Below, in pieces: positions 47,901 through 57,164 of a stretch of DNA of 64,000 nucleotides. Each line of letters begins with the position of its first letter. Positions within the stretch are counted from its first letter, which is position 1. The position numbers were made by a program, and so were the translations under genes. Below the pieces are notes generated by a model, which saw nothing but the letters and a program-made list of their open reading frames with translations, had not been told where the DNA came from and did no database searches. The stretch comes from Angiostrongylus vasorum. Its lineage: Eukaryota; Nematoda; Chromadorea; Rhabditida; Metastrongylidae. The stretch lies in contig JADANN010000404.1 in NCBI GenBank assembly GCA_018806985.1, positions 868,001-932,000 of the forward strand, read 5' to 3'.

Positions 47901-47942
47901 GTAGGACTAAGAGACGATGGACGAATAGGAAAATCTCACTGA
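26984..47942 (+). CDS. Cys-loop ligand-gated ion channel subunit, non-alpha nicotinic receptor type
   Basis: Subunit of a pentameric cation channel in the plasma membrane. Exons: 26984-27360 (signal-like start and a long acidic N-terminus), 27426-27517, 27681-27826 ([19 protein letters not shown], then [12 protein letters not shown]), 28184-28338 ([21 protein letters not shown]), about 32486-33137 (Cys loop, M1-M3), 37197-37302, 38526-38642, 39638-39754 (M3-M4 loop) and 47775-47942 (M4, stop). All junctions are phase-compatible except 28338/32486, where a mini-exon is missing or the acceptor differs. The first donor (gttcta, 27361) is weak. The predicted length is about 640 aa, long for the family because of the N-terminal extension. 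The M1-M3 sequence suggests the nematode DEG-3/ACR-23/DES-2 group, which includes amino-acetonitrile anthelmintic targets; the subgroup is from memory. Introns hold SINEs, PLE-like pieces, a foldback repeat and, in the last, RTE-A and RTE-B. Confidence 0.85.
28870..29110 (-). repeat. Divergent tRNA-derived SINE (receptor intron)
   Basis: The minus strand has a tRNA-like head (TGACGCAGTGGTTAG, then GCTGGTTCGATG) and traces of the family body. It lies in the intron after the 28184-28338 exon. Confidence 0.5.
29745..29990 (-). repeat. tRNA-derived SINE (receptor intron)
   Basis: The minus strand shows the SINE body and tail (CCTTAGGTATTGATCGACG-type end and the GGGCCACCATGAGTCATTG segment). The head is rearranged near 29930-29970. 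Confidence 0.65.
29991..31334. other. Intron sequence, no feature seen
   Basis: AT-rich intronic sequence. Short frames such as 30592-30822 show no motif, and I found no in-phase mini-exon here. Confidence 0.3.
31335..31435 (-). repeat. tRNA-derived SINE fragment
   Basis: A short minus-strand match to the head-body boundary (CTGCAATGTACACACCGTCGT, then CTCCCATCCTCACCGGA). Both ends are lost. Confidence 0.4.
31602..32110. repeat. Inverted repeat, probably two opposed 3' ends of a retroelement
   Basis: A perfect 35-bp inverted repeat (31671-31705 and 31960-31994; core CCACCTCGAGAACACGAAC) is flanked outward by further matching sequence: ATCAACCTCGTG on both sides, then ATCAAAGAA or ACCAAAGAA. 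The right arm also contains a hammerhead-like motif absent from the left. A direct repeat (ggtcataccgaggttaaag and relative) occurs at about 31735 and 32100. Confidence 0.6.
32007..32049 (+). ncRNA. Hammerhead-like motif, divergent type
   Basis: CGGCU, GUGAUGA, a segment that can form GAUA/UAUC, GAAA, CGUU, AGCCG. Stem I is a perfect 5 bp. The first core base is G instead of C and the cleavage triplet reads GUU, so it is probably inactive or borderline. Confidence 0.35.
32486..33137 (+). CDS. Receptor core exon: Cys loop and transmembrane segments M1-M3
   Basis: This is the diagnostic exon of the channel gene. [11 protein letters not shown] precedes the Cys loop (C plus 13 residues plus C, containing YYPFD). 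The ASWSHD segment follows. The loop C region ([11 protein letters not shown]) lacks the paired cysteines of alpha subunits. M1 is [16 protein letters not shown]...; M2 is [19 protein letters not shown] with Glu at -1', Leu at 9' and Glu at 20', which predicts a cation pore; M3 is [17 protein letters not shown]. The donor is AAG|gttagt at 33138. Coding is certain from 32524; the stretch 32486-32523 ([12 protein letters not shown]) is open and plausible, but the exact acceptor is unresolved. Confidence 0.9.
33283..33465 (-). repeat. Family E foldback repeat, truncated
   Basis: Contains one arm (TTGCAAAACTCCGGACCGCAGG...) and the central segment of the foldback element in the orientation opposite to the copies at 39.3 and 57.2 kb. 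It lies in a receptor intron. Confidence 0.6.
34367..34798 (-). CDS. Candidate nested gene, two phase-matched exons
   Basis: Two minus-strand segments join in phase: 34798-34720 (acceptor tttctaacag, donor gtaaag; [19 protein letters not shown]) and 34509-34367 (acceptor ttttatag, donor gtaatg; [19 protein letters not shown], then Glu/Asn-rich). Lengths 79 and 143 nt fit phases 2 and 1. Without the last donor the frame would end at 34341. It lies inside a receptor intron on the opposite strand. I do not recognise the protein. Confidence 0.33.
35884..36114 (-). CDS. Candidate nested exon (unrecognised)
   Basis: The minus-strand open frame [19 protein letters not shown]...[15 protein letters not shown] has protein-like composition and a possible acceptor (taaagccaag). 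Further minus-strand exon-like pieces lie upstream at 37015-36899 ([16 protein letters not shown]) and 36878-36778 (acceptor gtttcag, donor gtgagt; [15 protein letters not shown]), but I could not connect all of them in phase. They may be parts of the same nested gene as 34798-34367. Confidence 0.28.
   Translation of the reverse strand: MNKCLRKDSAQLLASFIPHTCASSLSDGEDRSLYYRRPPEADNLCLPREGCLGNLEKLTVHSLTFEVTGKVEELET
39265..39540 (+). repeat. Family E foldback repeat, left arm deleted
   Basis: The right arm is complete (GAACGCGTTAGC...CGTTCG...TTTTGCAAATATCTCAGCAT) with the central segment. Only about 25 bp of the left arm remains (ATGATGCCGAGATATTTGCA). It lies in a receptor intron between coding exons. 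Confidence 0.7.
40370..42560 (-). mobile_element. RTE-B retrotransposon, endonuclease plus RT, decayed
   Basis: Minus strand: endonuclease pieces at about 42540-41880, including [17 protein letters not shown] near 42210 and a GIDHILA...DHCLLRAK end near 41930. The linker follows, then RT at 41371-41009 ([36 protein letters not shown]), FVDY..AFDSVE-type sequence near 40970, [10 protein letters not shown] near 40710, and the start of the thumb ([23 protein letters not shown]) near 40450. The C-terminal domain and 3' end are missing. Several frameshifts are present. It lies in the last receptor intron, antisense to the gene. Confidence 0.8.
42561..43389. other. Intron sequence, no gene seen
   Basis: The first part is probably the 5' untranslated region of the RTE-B copy. 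The rest is unassigned. Confidence 0.3.
43390..43869 (+). repeat. Family D repeat, upstream of RTE-A
   Basis: Matches 52.88-53.36 kb over about 470 bp and 11.38-11.69 kb in part. Landmarks: GCTACGTGGCGCGTACCCAGG; a frame [41 protein letters not shown]. It passes directly into the RTE-A endonuclease region, suggesting a 5' untranslated or ORF1 region of that element. Confidence 0.6.
45010..45390 (+). repeat. Family C SINE-like repeat with 10-bp target-site duplication, nested in RTE-A
   Basis: The perfect direct repeat tgtcctatac at 45000-45009 and 45391-45400 bounds a 381-bp insert. RTE-A resumes exactly after it, so the boundaries are certain. It starts CCTCCCAACGGTTTACCG and ends CAAGTATCGAGCAAGT. 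A GGGTTTCATCCCCC segment resembles a weak B box. The lack of coding capacity, the TSD and the short-repeat tail point to a SINE mobilised by a LINE. Confidence 0.85.
45876..46256 (-). repeat. Chimeric SINE nested in RTE-A
   Basis: Near-identical flanks (acatcaaac at about 45865 and acattaaac at 46257) suggest a target-site duplication. Read on the minus strand, the first about 130 bp is the tRNA-derived SINE head (a box like TAACACAGTGG, then TTCATCCCTCC-type body with GGTACCGGACTTGTCTGGGA). The remaining 240 bp is unlike other copies and holds an open frame ([20 protein letters not shown], then [15 protein letters not shown]) to a stop at 45877. Confidence 0.55.
47340..47465 (-). repeat. tRNA-derived SINE fragment
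   Basis: The minus strand shows GCCAACCAAACCCTCTATCCC and TCCGGGTCGGTAA, plus a head-like CACGTTGTCGTTGGTTTAA. It is in the last receptor intron. Confidence 0.5.
47775..47942 (+). CDS. Terminal receptor exon with transmembrane segment M4
   Basis: The acceptor ctttttcag (47766-47774) opens [21 protein letters not shown], followed by the hydrophobic M4 ([20 protein letters not shown]) and a short extracellular C-terminus ending at TGA 47940-47942. The phase 0 start matches the phase 0 end of the 39638-39754 exon, 8 kb upstream. The WxxxA-x-VVDR lead into M4 is typical of nicotinic subunits. Confidence 0.85.
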   Translation: MIDERQRIQWQWQQLASVVDRFLLVLFSLATLFTITFFLVLPVGLRDDGRIGKSH

Positions 47943-47978
47943 GTTTTCTCATTTGTTCTTATTAATTATTGGACACAT

Positions 47979-47984
47979 AATAAA
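47979..47984 (+). terminator. Polyadenylation signal of the receptor gene
   Basis: AATAAA lies 37 nt after the stop codon in T-rich sequence; no other canonical signal occurs near it. Confidence 0.7.
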
Positions 47985-48299
47985 CTATATATCTCGTTCT
48001 GTACCTCGACTTCGTTATAGAAACGCTTGGAAGGATTTTTTAATGAACTGTTATGTTCTAAAAGTTTTATTTCTACGACAAGCCCTAGTTTTTGCGAATA
48101 TACATCTGTCTTTCTTTTAGTAAACGAAAGGTCTAATAGTACAGCTAGTCTGAAATCCTTATGATAGTGGGACTATGGAAATAAATCACTGGTTCTGGAT
48201 AGTCCAAATTGACTGAAACTCAATCTTTGTTGATTCTCATTGGAATACAAGCGGAAAAAAAATGATTTGTTTAGAAAATAAATTGCTCACTGTTAACCA

Positions 48300-48515
48300 A
48301 TTCCTTAAGAATCTGCTATGCATTCGGTTCAACCAGTCATCGTTAGAGTGACTGAATGTATCTGGCATATATAGTGGCTTCCGATGGCCTTCCAATATAT
48401 TCACAGCACTGCTAACTTCCCAGGCAACTCTGTACCAATTTGCTGATGTCGGTGCTATAGGAGGTTTGATTTTGCTGGAGAGCGGGTTTCAACTAAAGAC
48501 TTCGTGAGCATTGCA
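48300..48515 (-). repeat. tRNA-derived SINE, diverged
   Basis: The minus strand keeps CAAATTGGTACAGAGTTGCC and TGGGA, the ATGCCAGATACATTCAGTCA block and the tail. The tRNA-like head is poor. Confidence 0.55.
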
Positions 48516-50039
48516 TGCACGACAAAAAACAACTCGTTTGATATATTGTAAAGTATCACAATGTTACTATCCTGCCGTGAATCTTCGAGCAACTTAGCCA
48601 TTTTGTTCGATACCAACGACTGGATTCATTCCCAAAAAGCTGTTTCATTTTCTAGCGATTTCGTTGCTGACTTTATGGGGAATCGACAAGCAGGATGCAG
48701 TCATCACACAAAATTAATCACAGGCACATTGGGATGCATACGGAGTTGTAGTTGTATCAAAGGAATATGCATCGAGCGTGCAATAGCGCATAATGGGAAG
48801 TGACGTCCCATCCTGCACTTTAAAAGAAGTATGTAGTCAGTGCTCGGCTAAATTTTATCGCCTATTCGCCACCTGGATGCGATTCACGTGTCCTTGTGGC
48901 TAAGTCGCTCAAGTACTTGCCATGAAAAGTTCTGGAATTGATCCATAGCTTAATAACCAAGCACAATATTTTAATATGCGTACATAGGTTGCGTGTACGT
49001 CTTTTAATTACATTCATTTTCTGTCTCAAATGACGACTTTTATGCACCAAACCGTTTGTCTACGAAAAAAGTCTGCAGGATGGTGTTGATGTGTATTATG
49101 TTCTGCCGTCTTTACTGTCGTATACACAACGAAGGTAATGATGCCGCGTTAGTATTTAAGGAAAATAAAGCTTTATGTGTAAAATAGAATAATACTGTAC
49201 ATAACATATAAGATATAGTAATCAAAACAAGCAGTAAAGCAACAAATAAGCTGCAATGAAAATCGCGATCAACATTTTGTGAACACCTTGTAGTCAGCGG
49301 GGCTGTTGTTTTTTCTGGGTAGCGACGAAAGGAGAATACAATCAGGAGTTTTGGATTTCGAGAACGCCATGGCAATGCAGTCTATCTGGAAGATTACAAT
49401 GCCCTCAAAAGTTCTTTGAAAAAAGAGTGTCGAGCTTTACTCCCAATGTTTTCCTCTTCAGTTTCTGACGAAAGTGATAACGTTAAGGTTTATGAACTGC
49501 AAATCTCGTACAAAAAATGACCAAATTTTTTTACTATCACTGCAAAAAAGGAGCTGTTGGATAACGGCCCAAATTTAAACATTATTCCGCTTTTACATAG
49601 CGAAGGTTTTTTTAAAAATGATCCGCCACAATATCTGCGATGTGGGACCCGGAGCTTCTTGCATTCGATTCGTTTTCCTCGTAGTGAATCTTACTAAAAA
49701 CAAAACAAAAAACTTACTTAAAACTCATGGTTTATTTGGCTACTGAATTTGCAAAGCTACTATATCTCTCTGAGTACAAAGTTCAAATTTGAAACACTCA
49801 TTCTAGGTAAAGATCGGTATTGTCTACCATACAGTTGCTCATCGACTAACACCGGTGCTCAGTGGATTCACTGGCCTCATTATGTGGTGCAGAGTTGCAC
49901 GCTGAGACCAACTCTCAAGAGAGACACCAAAAACACTGTGTTCTTCTACACTAAAGTTGTCTGAATAGTTGCAATATTTCTGACCGAAGCCTGATGTTCT
50001 GAGTTTTTAAAACAATTTCTTGTTTTCTTTGTAGATTCT
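48516..50039. other. No assignable gene
   Basis: Short open frames only (for example 48561-48803 plus, 49375-49112 minus). No motif or repeat family recognised. Confidence 0.3.
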
Positions 50040-50940
50040 GTAAGTCGCTTGCTTCTTCCTTCAGAGGTCTGGAACCAATTAGTTCGCTGTGTTGGCTTTC
50101 TAAACCAGATATGTTCGTTCCGTTAGGCTTTATGACAAGTGGAAGAATTCAGCTTTATATGGATTCCGATATCACTAAATTCACTCGTAGGACAATTCTC
50201 CAAATTTAACGCCAAAACCGAGCAAGATTCATTCCGTCCGGCGTATAGTGTGATGTTAATTATGTCATCAGCGAAGAAATCGTAACATCCTATTAGCTAC
50301 GGGCTACTAGTTTCATGAATGTTACTTGCGTTTTCGTATGAAATCATTTAGAATAATGGTCAATAATTTTGGCAAAATGATAATGCCTTGTAGAGCCCCT
50401 TTCCAGGTCATTCATTGTCGTTCCAGAGATGGGAAGTTGTGGTCGTTAAGCTACGTTATAGCTCGTAAAGGGTCTATACCCATTCAAAACTTTAACTGAC
50501 ACTTCTGGTTCAGTGTAATTAAAAGCTTTAAAATCGATCCATGTGAGAGACACAGCAAAATCCTGCAATCTATTGATATCCTAGTTTTCGAAACACTGTT
50601 TACGCACATGGTTTTCTGTCATCGATATCTAATCAGGTCACTAAAGGATAGATGGAAAACTTAAATTTTAAGAAGTGCTTGTAGATGACACAGAGCAAAC
50701 TGAGCTGATCGCTATTGGTTTTGTGCTTGTGATATTAGAAGCCTTAGGACTAACGACCTCGTAATCCCTTGTATGAGGTAGATCCACAGTTCCTTGTTAG
50801 TGTTTATTACTACTTAGTAAGCCTTTTGATTGCAGTGGACAAATTGTAACCTCATTTGAGCTTTCATCAAGGTTGCAAATAATTTATAGCCATAAGAGAC
50901 ATTCAACTGAGTGATCTGCAAGCTTAGCTCTTACAATCCC
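50040..50940 (-). mobile_element. Strongly decayed LINE reverse transcriptase
   Basis: The minus strand keeps RT landmarks in shifted frames: SYGYKLFATLMKAQM near 50890, SLTWIDFKAFNYTEPEVSVK near 50540, and a palm-like YDFFADDIINI near 50270. It looks older than the RTE-A and RTE-B copies; the family is uncertain. Confidence 0.5.
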
Positions 50941-51157
50941 AACTTATTTCTTAAAGTCAATTTCAATCTACTTATTAGCTACGAAGCTTAATTTCTCGAA
51001 GATCTCTTCCATCACTGTTTACACTTGAAAACTTCGTTGGCTTAGAATATGTCGGAGTCTGTACCAAACAGCAAAGCATTAAAATGTTTGATAGGGCTGT
51101 TACTCGAAGGTTGAACTTGTCACAGCCAGAGAAAAAAAAACATTTCATTTGGCCCAC

Positions 51158-51300
51158 CTGGGTTACAAACTCCATTTCACACATTTTGGCACATCTTTGA
51201 TAAGATCTTGTTGTAGTTCTTCTGATGATCTTACTAATGAGGATATTTCGTGTTGACACAGAGTATTTGGGACGAAATCCATTTCGACATTCTGCTTTGA
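51158..51300 (-). CDS. Isolated exon resembling a PAN/apple domain
   Basis: A minus-strand exon between tattatag and gtgggc (143 nt; starts in phase with two bases over, ends in phase 0) encodes ECRNGFRPKYSVSTRNILI, then RRTTTRSYQRCAKMCEMEF. The spacing of GF, a Leu/Ile-rich strand, then S-Y-x-x-C-x-x-x-C resembles the first half of PAN/apple domains of nematode extracellular-matrix proteins. No second half or other exon is visible downstream, where a decayed LINE lies. It may be one exon of a gene extending beyond my recognition, or a stranded fragment. Confidence 0.35.
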
Positions 51301-51569
51301 CTATAATAGAACTGAGTAAAGTAGATAAGATTAGGAATACGTGGTAAGAAAAATGAACCAGCTCCCGGTATTTATCAGCCCTATATTCATAAAGTTTCCG
51401 CCAATATAACTTTCCCTGGCACAAATATTCCTGTACGGATATAGAATTGGCCATTTGGGTGGCGTTTTGCTCCGCCTTCTATTGGAAATTAAGGGATAAA
51501 TGAGTACAAAAAGCTACTATGTATTTCTTCTTAAGCTTAGCTGAATTCGTATAATGAAAAACTCTTTAG

Positions 51570-52795
51570 CAATATGTTGGATGGAACTCCGTTTCGAAAC
51601 AGGCAAGGTTTCGAAAAGGCTTCTGCGCGATGGATCTTATCCCACAGGATAACGTGATAACATGACTCACTAAAGTATCAGGAGAATAAAACGGACCGCT
51701 CTGTCTCGCTTGACTCAGTTGGAATAGAAGCAGCCAGTGAAGAGCTGGACAGCCAGAGCGTCCTACTCAGTATATTGAGATGAGCTTTATGCAAATTTCG
51801 TAACCAAAGTATTGCCATTCTATAACGTTACTGACAACGCACGAACATCATAAGAAGGATTAAACAAGGCGATGCTATTTCGTCAAAATTATTTACCGCC
51901 ACTTTTGAGCACGCCATGCGAACAATGGAATGCAGCAACATGGGGTGAAAACCGATGGTCCGCAAATGCGCCATCTTCGAATTATTTATGACATCTTTGT
52001 TATAACACCAAGCGCTACGGGGCGGAACGACTGTTTGCCGACTTTGATAAATCCTGTAGAAAGATTGGTCTTTGAGTAAATCTCACAGAAACGGTGTTCA
52101 TAAAGAACGGATTGGTTTCGCCCTCCGCATTCACGGTCAATGGAAAGAGTATCTCCGAATGCTCTAGTAATGTCTATTTAGGTCGGGAAATCAACATGAT
52201 GAACGACTTAGCTCCAGGGTTGAGCAGAAGGAAACGAGCGGCTTGGAGAGCTTTCAAGAGCATCAAGAATGTAGTGAACAGAACAAGGAACATGCGAATC
52301 CGTGCACACCTTTTCGACTCATAGGTATTTCCTGCGTCAACGTATTCGTCAGAAACCTGGTCGCTTCGTAAACAGGATGAAAAATCAGTCAGCGCTATTG
52401 AACGCGCAGTCGGAAGGACGATGCTAGGGAGTATCCCGTGTCACTCAAGTAATGGAAAGGATCCGAAGCTCCGACCTGCGTCAACGATCGAGAACCAAGG
52501 ATGCCGTTCTGTACGCCAAACAGTCGAAGATAAGGTGGGCCAGACGCGTAATGCCTATGAAGGACAACCGATGGTGAAGAGCCGTTAGTGACTCGGTTCC
52601 TCGAGATGTCAAACGCACTGCAGGAAGACCACCGACCTTATGGTCAGAGTTCCTCACGAAAAGCCTAGAAGAAAGATATGATGCTGAACGAGTCCCTAAA
52701 GCGAGCAGAACCTACTGGGCCACTCTTGCACGCGACAGGGGAAAAATGGAAGATTTACTGGCACTCGCTCGAGTCACTCGACGATGAACGGAACT
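51570..52795 (+). mobile_element. RTE-A retrotransposon, RT to 3' end
   Basis: Plus strand: FRNRQGFEKASARWIL near 51600, a degenerate palm (HLRIIYDIFVITPS-like in place of FADD) near 51990, FADFDKSCRKIGL near 52045, the open piece 52094-52324 (YLGREINMMNDLAPGLSRRK), thumb, VPRDVKRTAGRPPTLWSEF near 52600 and the ATLARDRG end near 52730, with a shortened family tail at 52793. Frames are broken. Confidence 0.8.
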
Positions 52796-52879
52796 ACGGA
52801 TGATACAGGAATATTTGCTCTGTTCCTCCTCTGTGGAAGAAACACGAACGTCTCTTTACTACAGTGGAAAGCACCTCTC

Positions 52880-53945
52880 TCTAGGCAGGCACGGATCTTC
52901 CTTATGGGATCTCGTGCCGAATAGTCGGGAATCAGAGTGGCGCGTCCACAGGTGGAGGATAGGGGGTAATCGCGAACCAAAATCGACCTTTGCATCCCTG
53001 AGACGAAGATGCATCCAGAGGATGGATTCCCTGTTTCTGATGCGGCGAATTGGCACATATCTGTTGTATATACGAGAACGTATTCGCACATGCACGCGTG
53101 ATGTGTTTGTGTTTATTCGGATTGTACTCTACTGGTCAATTCAGTCAAAAACCTGCAATCAATTAGCAGGGAAGTATATGGGAGGAGTCGGCTCCAACAA
53201 ATAACTTCCATGTCCACCCTGGGAAAAACTGGCAAGCTGGCCGTGAGTATACCCCCGTATCCACGTACAGGGCCCAAGAAGCTACACGTGGGTATCAAAC
53301 GCAAACCGCAATAAAACGAACGAGTCTTGTTACCCCGATTTCGAAAAAAGCCCCTGATAAGGCGGAGCAGGAACAAGCGAGTGGCTTGGTAAGTTTTCAA
53401 GAGCTTCGATGATGTAATGAAGAGAACAGAGGTCTCCCAACTACGTGTCCACCTTTTAACTCCACGAATCTCCTTGTTTTGCAGTGTGCGTGAAAATCTT
53501 AGTCACTAAAAAAAGTAGGATGAAAGATCACTCAGCTTTATTGAAAACCTTTATTGTGTCCGAAAGGGGGGATGCCAGAAGTTTCAGGTATCAAGCAATT
53601 GAGGGAGTAATCCGAAATTCCGATCTACGTCAACGATCAGAAACCAGTGACTCCAGTGTGTACGCCAAACTGTCGATGATATGGTGGGCCAGACACGTCA
53701 TGTCTATGGTCGAGAACCGATGGATAAGAGCCGTTAGTGACTGGGTAGTTTGTGATATCAAACGTACTTGAGAAAGGTCGCCGACCCGATGGTCAGAGTT
53801 CTTCCCGAAAGAGCTAGAAACAAGATGTGAAACGCAGCGAATCTCCAGAGAGCAGAACCCACTGGATTACTTTTCAACTCAACAAGGAGAAGCGGAGATT
53901 TGTTGGCACCCACTCGAGTCACTCGACGACCAAAGGAATGACAAG
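52880..53945 (+). mobile_element. Family D segment joined to RTE-A 3' half (internally deleted element)
   Basis: 52880-53365 is a family D copy. At about 53366 it joins the RTE-A thumb and C-terminal region (NKRVAW, DERSLSFIE, then a VSDWVVCDIKRT end near 53750) and finishes with the tail acaagtgatacaggtga at 53940-53956. This matches a deletion between the 5' region and the thumb, or template switching. Confidence 0.65.
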
Positions 53946-54239
53946 TGATACAGGTGAATGAATTTTCTGGACTATCTAGAGATTATAAAATTGCACCATC
54001 AGAGTCTGGAATGTCACTAGTGGATGAACATGGGCCGCATTCAATTGTTTTCTATTGAGGGTTATCCGTGTGAAAAGGCATCCAGCTAACCGTTCAAAGC
54101 AATTTTCGAACTCTTTTCCTGAAATGACCCTCAGAGCTGTCATTGTACCAGCTTTCATGATGTGAAGACCATCGAAATGTCTCCACTCGAAGAATGCTAT
54201 TTCTCGGATGTATCCGATTTTAGAGGCTGCGCAGAATGT

Positions 54240-54345
54240 AATTAATGGATGTGGACACCCGGCAATACAGGTGTAGTCGTTGGTTCACTCCACATTCCAG
54301 GCCCACCAAACCTTAATTCTCCTGGGTCAGTAAGTAACTTGGTAC
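54240..54345 (+). repeat. tRNA-derived SINE fragment (head)
   Basis: CAATACAGGTGTAGTCGTTGG, the B-box-like GGTTCACTCC and CCACCAAACCTTAATTCTCC match the head and start of the body. It is truncated at the 3' side. Confidence 0.45.
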
Positions 54346-55364
54346 ATGATTTATTTTCAGAGAAATGAGAACAATAAATTAATATCGATAGTCCTCCAAA
54401 AGTAATCGCGTGGGCTATATATGCATCTAAGTATCGCTTCGATGCAACTTCCCTTCGAACCATTTGTGCACTTCCGTTTTTACGCTCCAAAATGTATAAA
54501 AACGTTTCTGGTTCCACTTCCATTCCTGCTGTTTTTAAAAGAACTTTTTTTTAGCTTGATTCTCTATGTCAAGTAGACATTCTCTTGTCGGACCACAAAG
54601 TGAAACGTTAATAATAATGAAAAACACACAGCAAGGAATCTCCACTTATTGGCAAAGACACCACCGTAAAAGATATTCTGACTCGAAGTTTTAAAACCTT
54701 ATTTTGTGCGGCGCTGTGTTACCCGAGTCAACGTACAATCGTGAGATCGCGAGATTAACGCACATACGGTATCTGCTTTTGCCATCCCATCCAAGCTTTA
54801 TATACATCTCTGAATAGTTCAACTACTTGCGTCCGACTAAGGAAAACAAGATAACGGATGACTTATTTTTAGAATTGAGAGAAAGTAAATGGTTAATTCA
54901 AGGAAAATTTAAGAAGAAGTAAGACATCCAGTCCCTCATATATTTCCAAAATCCTTTTGTTCAACCTGTTTCACTACGCCCTCCGGACGGACACGGTGGT
55001 AGTACGACAAACGTTTTCAAATGATGCAAAAAAAATGGTAAATTGAAGGCTATCTTTGTACAAATAAGCATGACGGGAAATCTGTGTTTCAAACTACATA
55101 TTCAAGTCTAGTAATAGCGAGGAATATTTAACAACACCCGCTGAACTGAAGCTGTTAGCGAATGGGCTTCTCGGCATATCAAATATACGACAAGAAAAAA
55201 TATCGCACTTTAAAAAGAGCTAGTCGAGATAACTGTGGCTACTACTTGGCATCCATGAGATATAAAAACAGATTATTTGACCAAGCAAGAAGTGACAGTT
55301 GTATTTTTTTGGCCAGATGAGAGCTGATAAATTTCTACTAAGCTCTTTTCCACGTAGTTTTAAA
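54346..55364. other. No assignable gene
   Basis: Unique AT-rich sequence. Short frames lack motifs. Confidence 0.3.
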
Positions 55365-55645
55365 ACTGATGGTAGCGCAGTGGTTAAACACGGACTGCAA
55401 TTCACATGGGATCGATTCCTGCGCCCGTGGTCCACCAAGCCTTCCATCCCTCCTGGTCTGCAAGTTAGTAATAGACTTGCCTGGGATGATAGCAGCACTG
55501 GCTCGATACATTAGTATGCCACCGCCAGTCAATGTATAGACCAGATATGCATTCAATCACCTCTAGCAATGCTCATTGAGGTCGAATCCGTGACGCACCC
55601 CTTAGGGATTGATCAACGCCAAGAGCTTTGTCCTTTTACCCCCTT
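55365..55645 (+). repeat. tRNA-derived SINE
   Basis: A good copy: A box TAGCGCAGTGG, B-box region GGGATCGATTCC, body CCACCAAGCCTTCCATCCC, tail CTTAGGGATTGATCAACGCC followed by T-rich sequence. Confidence 0.8.
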
Positions 55646-56334
55646 TTTGGTAGCGAGTAGGTGGTGCTTATTGCAAAACTACAAAGCAACACAAAAACGT
55701 TCATCTATCGACAGGATTCTCAGTGTTTGATCATTTCTCTATTTGCATCTAAAAGTCCATTCAAGAATACGTTTGTATTAATTACCATTAACACGTATTC
55801 ACATGTGAGCAGACGCTTTCAGGAAAAAGTTGAATTGAAAAGTGTGCAGGAAACAAAACGAAAACACATTCATTTTCATTCCCAAAGTGACTATTCTAGC
55901 TTCGGTATCTACCTATCGTTTCCAACGAAATGAGCATCGCTTGTAAATGATTCTTGGGAGCAGCTGATATGCACGGGAATTATTGTTTGTGGCCCATGCA
56001 CTGCTCTGTATCAACTAGTTTGCAGGCGCCTGTGCAATCAAACCTAGTCCACAATTTTCACTAACGGTGCAGATGAAAACTGCATGAATGGGAGTATGAA
56101 GACGAACATAATGGCAAAATGAGCATGCCACCTTCCACCAACACAAAACAGACTTGGGTGAAGAACATAAATTTCGAAAAAGACACTCTGATGGAATAAG
56201 AACAGTGTTCAGAAAATGGAAATTGAAGACGTCAGATTGAAGACTCCTGAGGTGCTTTGAGTTGATTGCAAAAGTCTAAAAATGAACGGAAAAGGAGAGC
56301 TTCGTTTAACTAACAGCTCCAAAGCCTTTGACGT

Positions 56335-56570
56335 GAATCAATTCAGTAGCTGTGCTCTATTCATTCGAGTCCAGTAATAATCGTAGAGACGATTGAATGC
56401 ATATTTGGTGCACATCATTTGCGTGTTGAGCCTATCGCTGAGCCAAGTCAGCGCTTTTATTCTCGCAGGTCACCCTGAGGCCAATTTGCTTACCCGGGTG
56501 GATGAAGTCTTCGTTGGCACTGAGCACGAAATCGCACGGACACGTGTATACGTGTTTTAGAAACTCCTAA
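56335..56570 (-). repeat. tRNA-derived SINE, strongly diverged
   Basis: Minus-strand matches to the body (CAAATTGGCCTCAGGGTGACC) and the ATATGCATTCAATCG block. The identification rests on order and spacing. Confidence 0.35.
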
Positions 56571-57164
56571 GCATTGCGTTACATTATTCTGCAATTAGAT
56601 CAATTTCTTAGTTGGCGTGAACTTCATTTTTTATGTAATAAGAACTTTGTACAGGTGATCTGCGTGAGTTCTATGAAAGTTAACAACAAAAAACGATGAG
56701 TCACTTAGCGGTATTTCTAATACGCAGAGTTTTGGACTTTTCCAACCAATCGCAGGCCATCTATGACTCGGATGTGATAAGTTCGTGCTTACCAGTTCGC
56801 GAAGGCCTGTTTTCTGGTGTTGGAGATGTGGTCTGCACTGGGTGTAGGCGTCTCTGAAATTCAGAAAATTCAAAAAATTTTCGGAAAGCAACAAATCGAC
56901 GGTCCCATCAATGACTAGAAGTTTTGAATTTGTTCTCGAGAAGTTACGGAGACAGCAATTTTCTTCTCTAACGTTTCGTATTCTGCATTTTTTACGGTGA
57001 TCAGCACTGTATGAGGCATTTCCTAGGAGGTTTAGAAAAATTTGTTGAGTTCGATTTAAATCCATATGCTTCAATTCACATGCTCGTGTTGAACTCCATA
57101 ACCTTAGTATTGGAATTTAAACTTATTATTTACTGCCTACTCTTTTTTAATGGAGGGGTATATA

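Noticed and set aside
52800..53204. Plus-strand 134-codon frame as a gene
   Set aside because: It spans the end of an RTE-A copy and a family D repeat; the D part recurs elsewhere, so it is repeat sequence rather than a host gene.
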